Shown here: piece after piece, positions 13,955-15,343 of the stretch
Layout of the letters: every line of letters begins with the position of its first letter
How positions within the stretch are numbered: the first letter of the stretch is position 1
Assembly: GCA_903925705.1 (NCBI GenBank)
Contig: CAIYGJ010000081.1
Location: forward strand, 1 to 15,343
DNA: 15,343 nucleotides
DNA from: an uncultured Actinomycetes bacterium
GTDB lineage: Bacteria > Actinomycetota > Actinomycetes > S36-B12 > UBA5976
Reading direction: 5' to 3'
Position numbers and translations under genes: made by a program
The notes under the pieces: model-generated
Databases searched by the model: none
The model's input: the letters and a program-made list of their open reading frames with translations, nothing else
Told to the model about the DNA's origin: nothing

Positions 13955-15036
13955 ACTGATGCCTCCTGCTTTGCCAATGCTTTAGCAACGCTTGTTTGCT
14001 CACTCTTAACTTGGTAGCGGCGAACAATCTCATATGAGATTACAACTACGATCACAATCAATCCCTGCATGATTGTAGAGATTTCACGAGGCACGCCTTC
14101 CAAAATCAATTGGCCACTTGAGATATCCAAGAATGCCCAAAGAATTGCACCTAACGCGATACCAATCGGATTGTTTCTACCCAGTAAGGCAATCGCAATT
14201 CCAGTAAATCCCCAGTCAGTTGGGAACTGTAATGAATAAGTCCCGGTGTCTCCTAGTAGATAAGGAAGTCCAACTAGTCCGGCAACCGCTCCAGATAGCA
14301 ACATCGTCACATAAATCATTCGATTAGATTGCACGCCGCTAGTACGCGCTGCCGAAGCGGATTTACCGGTAGCCCGCAAATCAAAACCAAAACGAGTTCG
14401 GTTTAGAAGGAACCAGTATCCAATTCCGATGATGATCGAAATGAAGAAGAATCCGTAAATTGGAGTACCAGGATCAATGAAAGCAATTCCACGCAACATT
14501 CCAGATTCGGGAATTGGTTTGGTACCACGAATATTCAAACTGGTTTCTGTGCCAATGCTGGTGCGAACAATTAGGTAACTGATAATTCCAATTGCAATGA
14601 AGTTCAACATGATTGTCGAAATAACTTCACTCACCCCGCGGGCAACCTTCAACCAAGCGGCGATTCCTGCCCAGAGTGCACCAACAATCATCGCGGCAAG
14701 AATCGTTATGGTAACTGAAGCAAACTTTGGCAAAGTGAGATTGCTCGCAACTACTCCAGCAGCTAGAGCTCCAAGTACGTATTGACCGTTAACACCAATG
14801 TTGAACAAGTTCATTTTGAATCCAATAGAAACTGCCAACGCACTGAGGAAATAAATGGTCGCCAAGTTAAGCATCAGCGACATTGCTCTAGGTGAAGTTC
14901 CGTAAGTCCACATAGAAGCAAATACCGTAGAAACGCTGGCACCAATTGCAACCAGGATTACGGCAGTAACCGCTAACGATATGAATAGTCCAATTGCCGG
15001 AGCGATCAGACTGGTTCCAATTCTTCGAAGATTCAT
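13951..15036 (-). CDS. Nucleoside ABC transporter permease (first, NupP/YufP-like)
   Basis: A 361-residue BPD_transp_2 permease, partner of the permease encoded next. It has about eight to ten membrane helices. Landmarks are FKMNLFNIGVNGQY (about 73-86), RGVSEVISTIMLNFIA (133-148) and the coupling loop GFDLRATGKSASAARTSGV (217-235). GVSEVISTIMLN is typical of the first permease of nucleoside-type (YufP/NupP) systems as I know them. The ATG at 15036 shares its A with the ATPase stop (TAATG), and GGAGAGG lies seven bases upstream. The two permeases would form the heterodimeric channel. The lysine-rich tail ends in the overlap with the next gene. Confidence 0.9.
   Translation of the reverse strand: MNLRRIGTSLIAPAIGLFISLAVTAVILVAIGASVSTVFASMWTYGTSPRAMSLMLNLATIYFLSALAVSIGFKMNLFNIGVNGQYVLGALAAGVVASNLTLPKFASVTITILAAMIVGALWAGIAAWLKVARGVSEVISTIMLNFIAIGIISYLIVRTSIGTETSLNIRGTKPIPESGMLRGIAFIDPGTPIYGFFFISIIIGIGYWFLLNRTRFGFDLRATGKSASAARTSGVQSNRMIYVTMLLSGAVAGLVGLPYLLGDTGTYSLQFPTDWGFTGIAIALLGRNNPIGIALGAILWAFLDISSGQLILEGVPREISTIMQGLIVIVVVISYEIVRRYQVKSEQTSVAKALAKQEASV
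13962..13967 (-). promoter_or_regulatory. Ribosome binding site of the second permease gene
   Basis: AGGAGG on the minus strand, seven bases before the ATG at 13954, inside the end of the first permease gene. It is a full Shine-Dalgarno match, unlike the weak sites of cupin, add and deoA further along the same operon. Confidence 0.7.
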
Positions 15037-15343
15037 TACGCAGCCTCTCCGGCACCGGTCATTGCCGTACCCAATTCTTGTGGTGTGACTGTGGCCGGAT
15101 CCGCATCAGCTACGAACTTGCCTCGAAGCAAAACTTTAATGCTGTCGCTCAATCCAATTAATTCGTCAAGATCCGCAGAAACTAACAAAACGGCTAATCC
15201 TGCCTGGCGAGCATTGCGGATGTGATCCCAAATTGCCGCTTGCGCGCCAACATCAACACCACGAGTTGGGTGAGCAGCAATGAGTAACTTTGGTTCGCCT
15301 GACATTTCTCGGCCAACGATAAGTTTTTGCTGATTTCCACCAG
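15036..15343 (-). CDS. Sugar/nucleoside ABC transporter ATPase, C-terminal end (cut by window edge)
   Basis: The last 102 codons of the gene are inside the window, and the frame stays open to the edge. Reading from the edge, the sequence starts in the ABC signature (GGNQQKLIVGRE), followed by the Walker B and D-loop region LLIAAHPTRGVDVGA and the segment LLVSADLDELIGLSD. The Walker B acidic pair and the switch His of canonical ATPases are absent here (AAHPT; SADLDE). This is usual for the second nucleotide-binding domain of RbsA/NupO-type double ATPases, so it is probably the C-terminal half of a protein of about 500 residues. It powers the two permeases encoded immediately downstream; a BmpA-like binding lipoprotein would be expected outside the window. 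Confidence 0.92.
   Translation of the reverse strand, partial: GGNQQKLIVGREMSGEPKLLIAAHPTRGVDVGAQAAIWDHIRNARQAGLAVLLVSADLDELIGLSDSIKVLLRGKFVADADPATVTPQELGTAMTGAGEAA

Noticed and set aside
15036..15343. Degenerate Walker B and missing switch His in the ATPase as a sign of a broken gene
   Set aside because: These changes are normal in the second nucleotide-binding domain of RbsA/NupO-type double ATPases, and the frame is open to the window edge.

Overview
The window reads as ordinary actinobacterial chromosome with a moderate to low GC content for that phylum and very tight gene packing. Almost every junction is a 1-8 bp overlap or a gap under 60 bp. The kinase/FHA/phosphatase/SEDS/PBP gene order is diagnostic of Actinobacteria. 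Together with the compactness, the low GC and the nucleoside-uptake genes, it suggests a streamlined free-living lineage such as freshwater acI/Nanopelagicales. That placement is inference; no rRNA or other phylogenetic marker is present. No tRNA, rRNA, CRISPR array, insertion sequence, phage gene, attachment site or gene-free stretch over 300 bp was seen.

Block A (1-5846, minus strand) is the cell-growth and division signalling cluster, in transcription order fhaA, fhaB, pstP, rodA, pbpA, pknB (the last cut by the window edge). It combines peptidoglycan synthesis (RodA glycosyltransferase and PbpA transpeptidase) with a Ser/Thr phosphorylation circuit (PknB kinase, PstP phosphatase, two phosphothreonine-reading FHA proteins). 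A small hydrophobic protein gene (5610-5846) lies just upstream of fhaA on the same strand. No pknA lies between pbpA and the PknB-like kinase, where many actinobacteria have it.

Block B (5937-9522, plus strand) starts divergently from the small membrane gene, from a 90 bp spacer with candidate leaderless promoters both ways. It holds a glutathione-peroxidase-family thiol peroxidase, a DUF6629-like polytopic membrane protein, an alpha-D-phosphohexomutase of the PGM2 type, and deoC (deoxyribose-phosphate aldolase). The last three are packed as an operon.

Block C (9519-15343, minus strand) is a nucleoside uptake and breakdown operon. In transcription order it is: C-terminal end of a double-domain sugar/nucleoside ABC ATPase, two BPD_transp_2 permeases, cdd, deoA, a small cupin and add. 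The transporter would import nucleosides. Cdd and Add deaminate cytidine and adenosine, and DeoA releases (deoxy)ribose-1-phosphate from pyrimidine nucleosides. The block B mutase could convert this to the 5-phosphate, and DeoC splits deoxyribose-5-phosphate to acetaldehyde and glyceraldehyde-3-phosphate. Blocks B and C converge, and the deoC and add stop codons share one palindromic TTAA.

I found no clearly undescribed system. The points most worth following are the mutase as a possible phosphopentomutase replacing DeoB, the cupin without the usual metal ligands in the nucleoside operon, the small unknown membrane genes, and the missing pknA.
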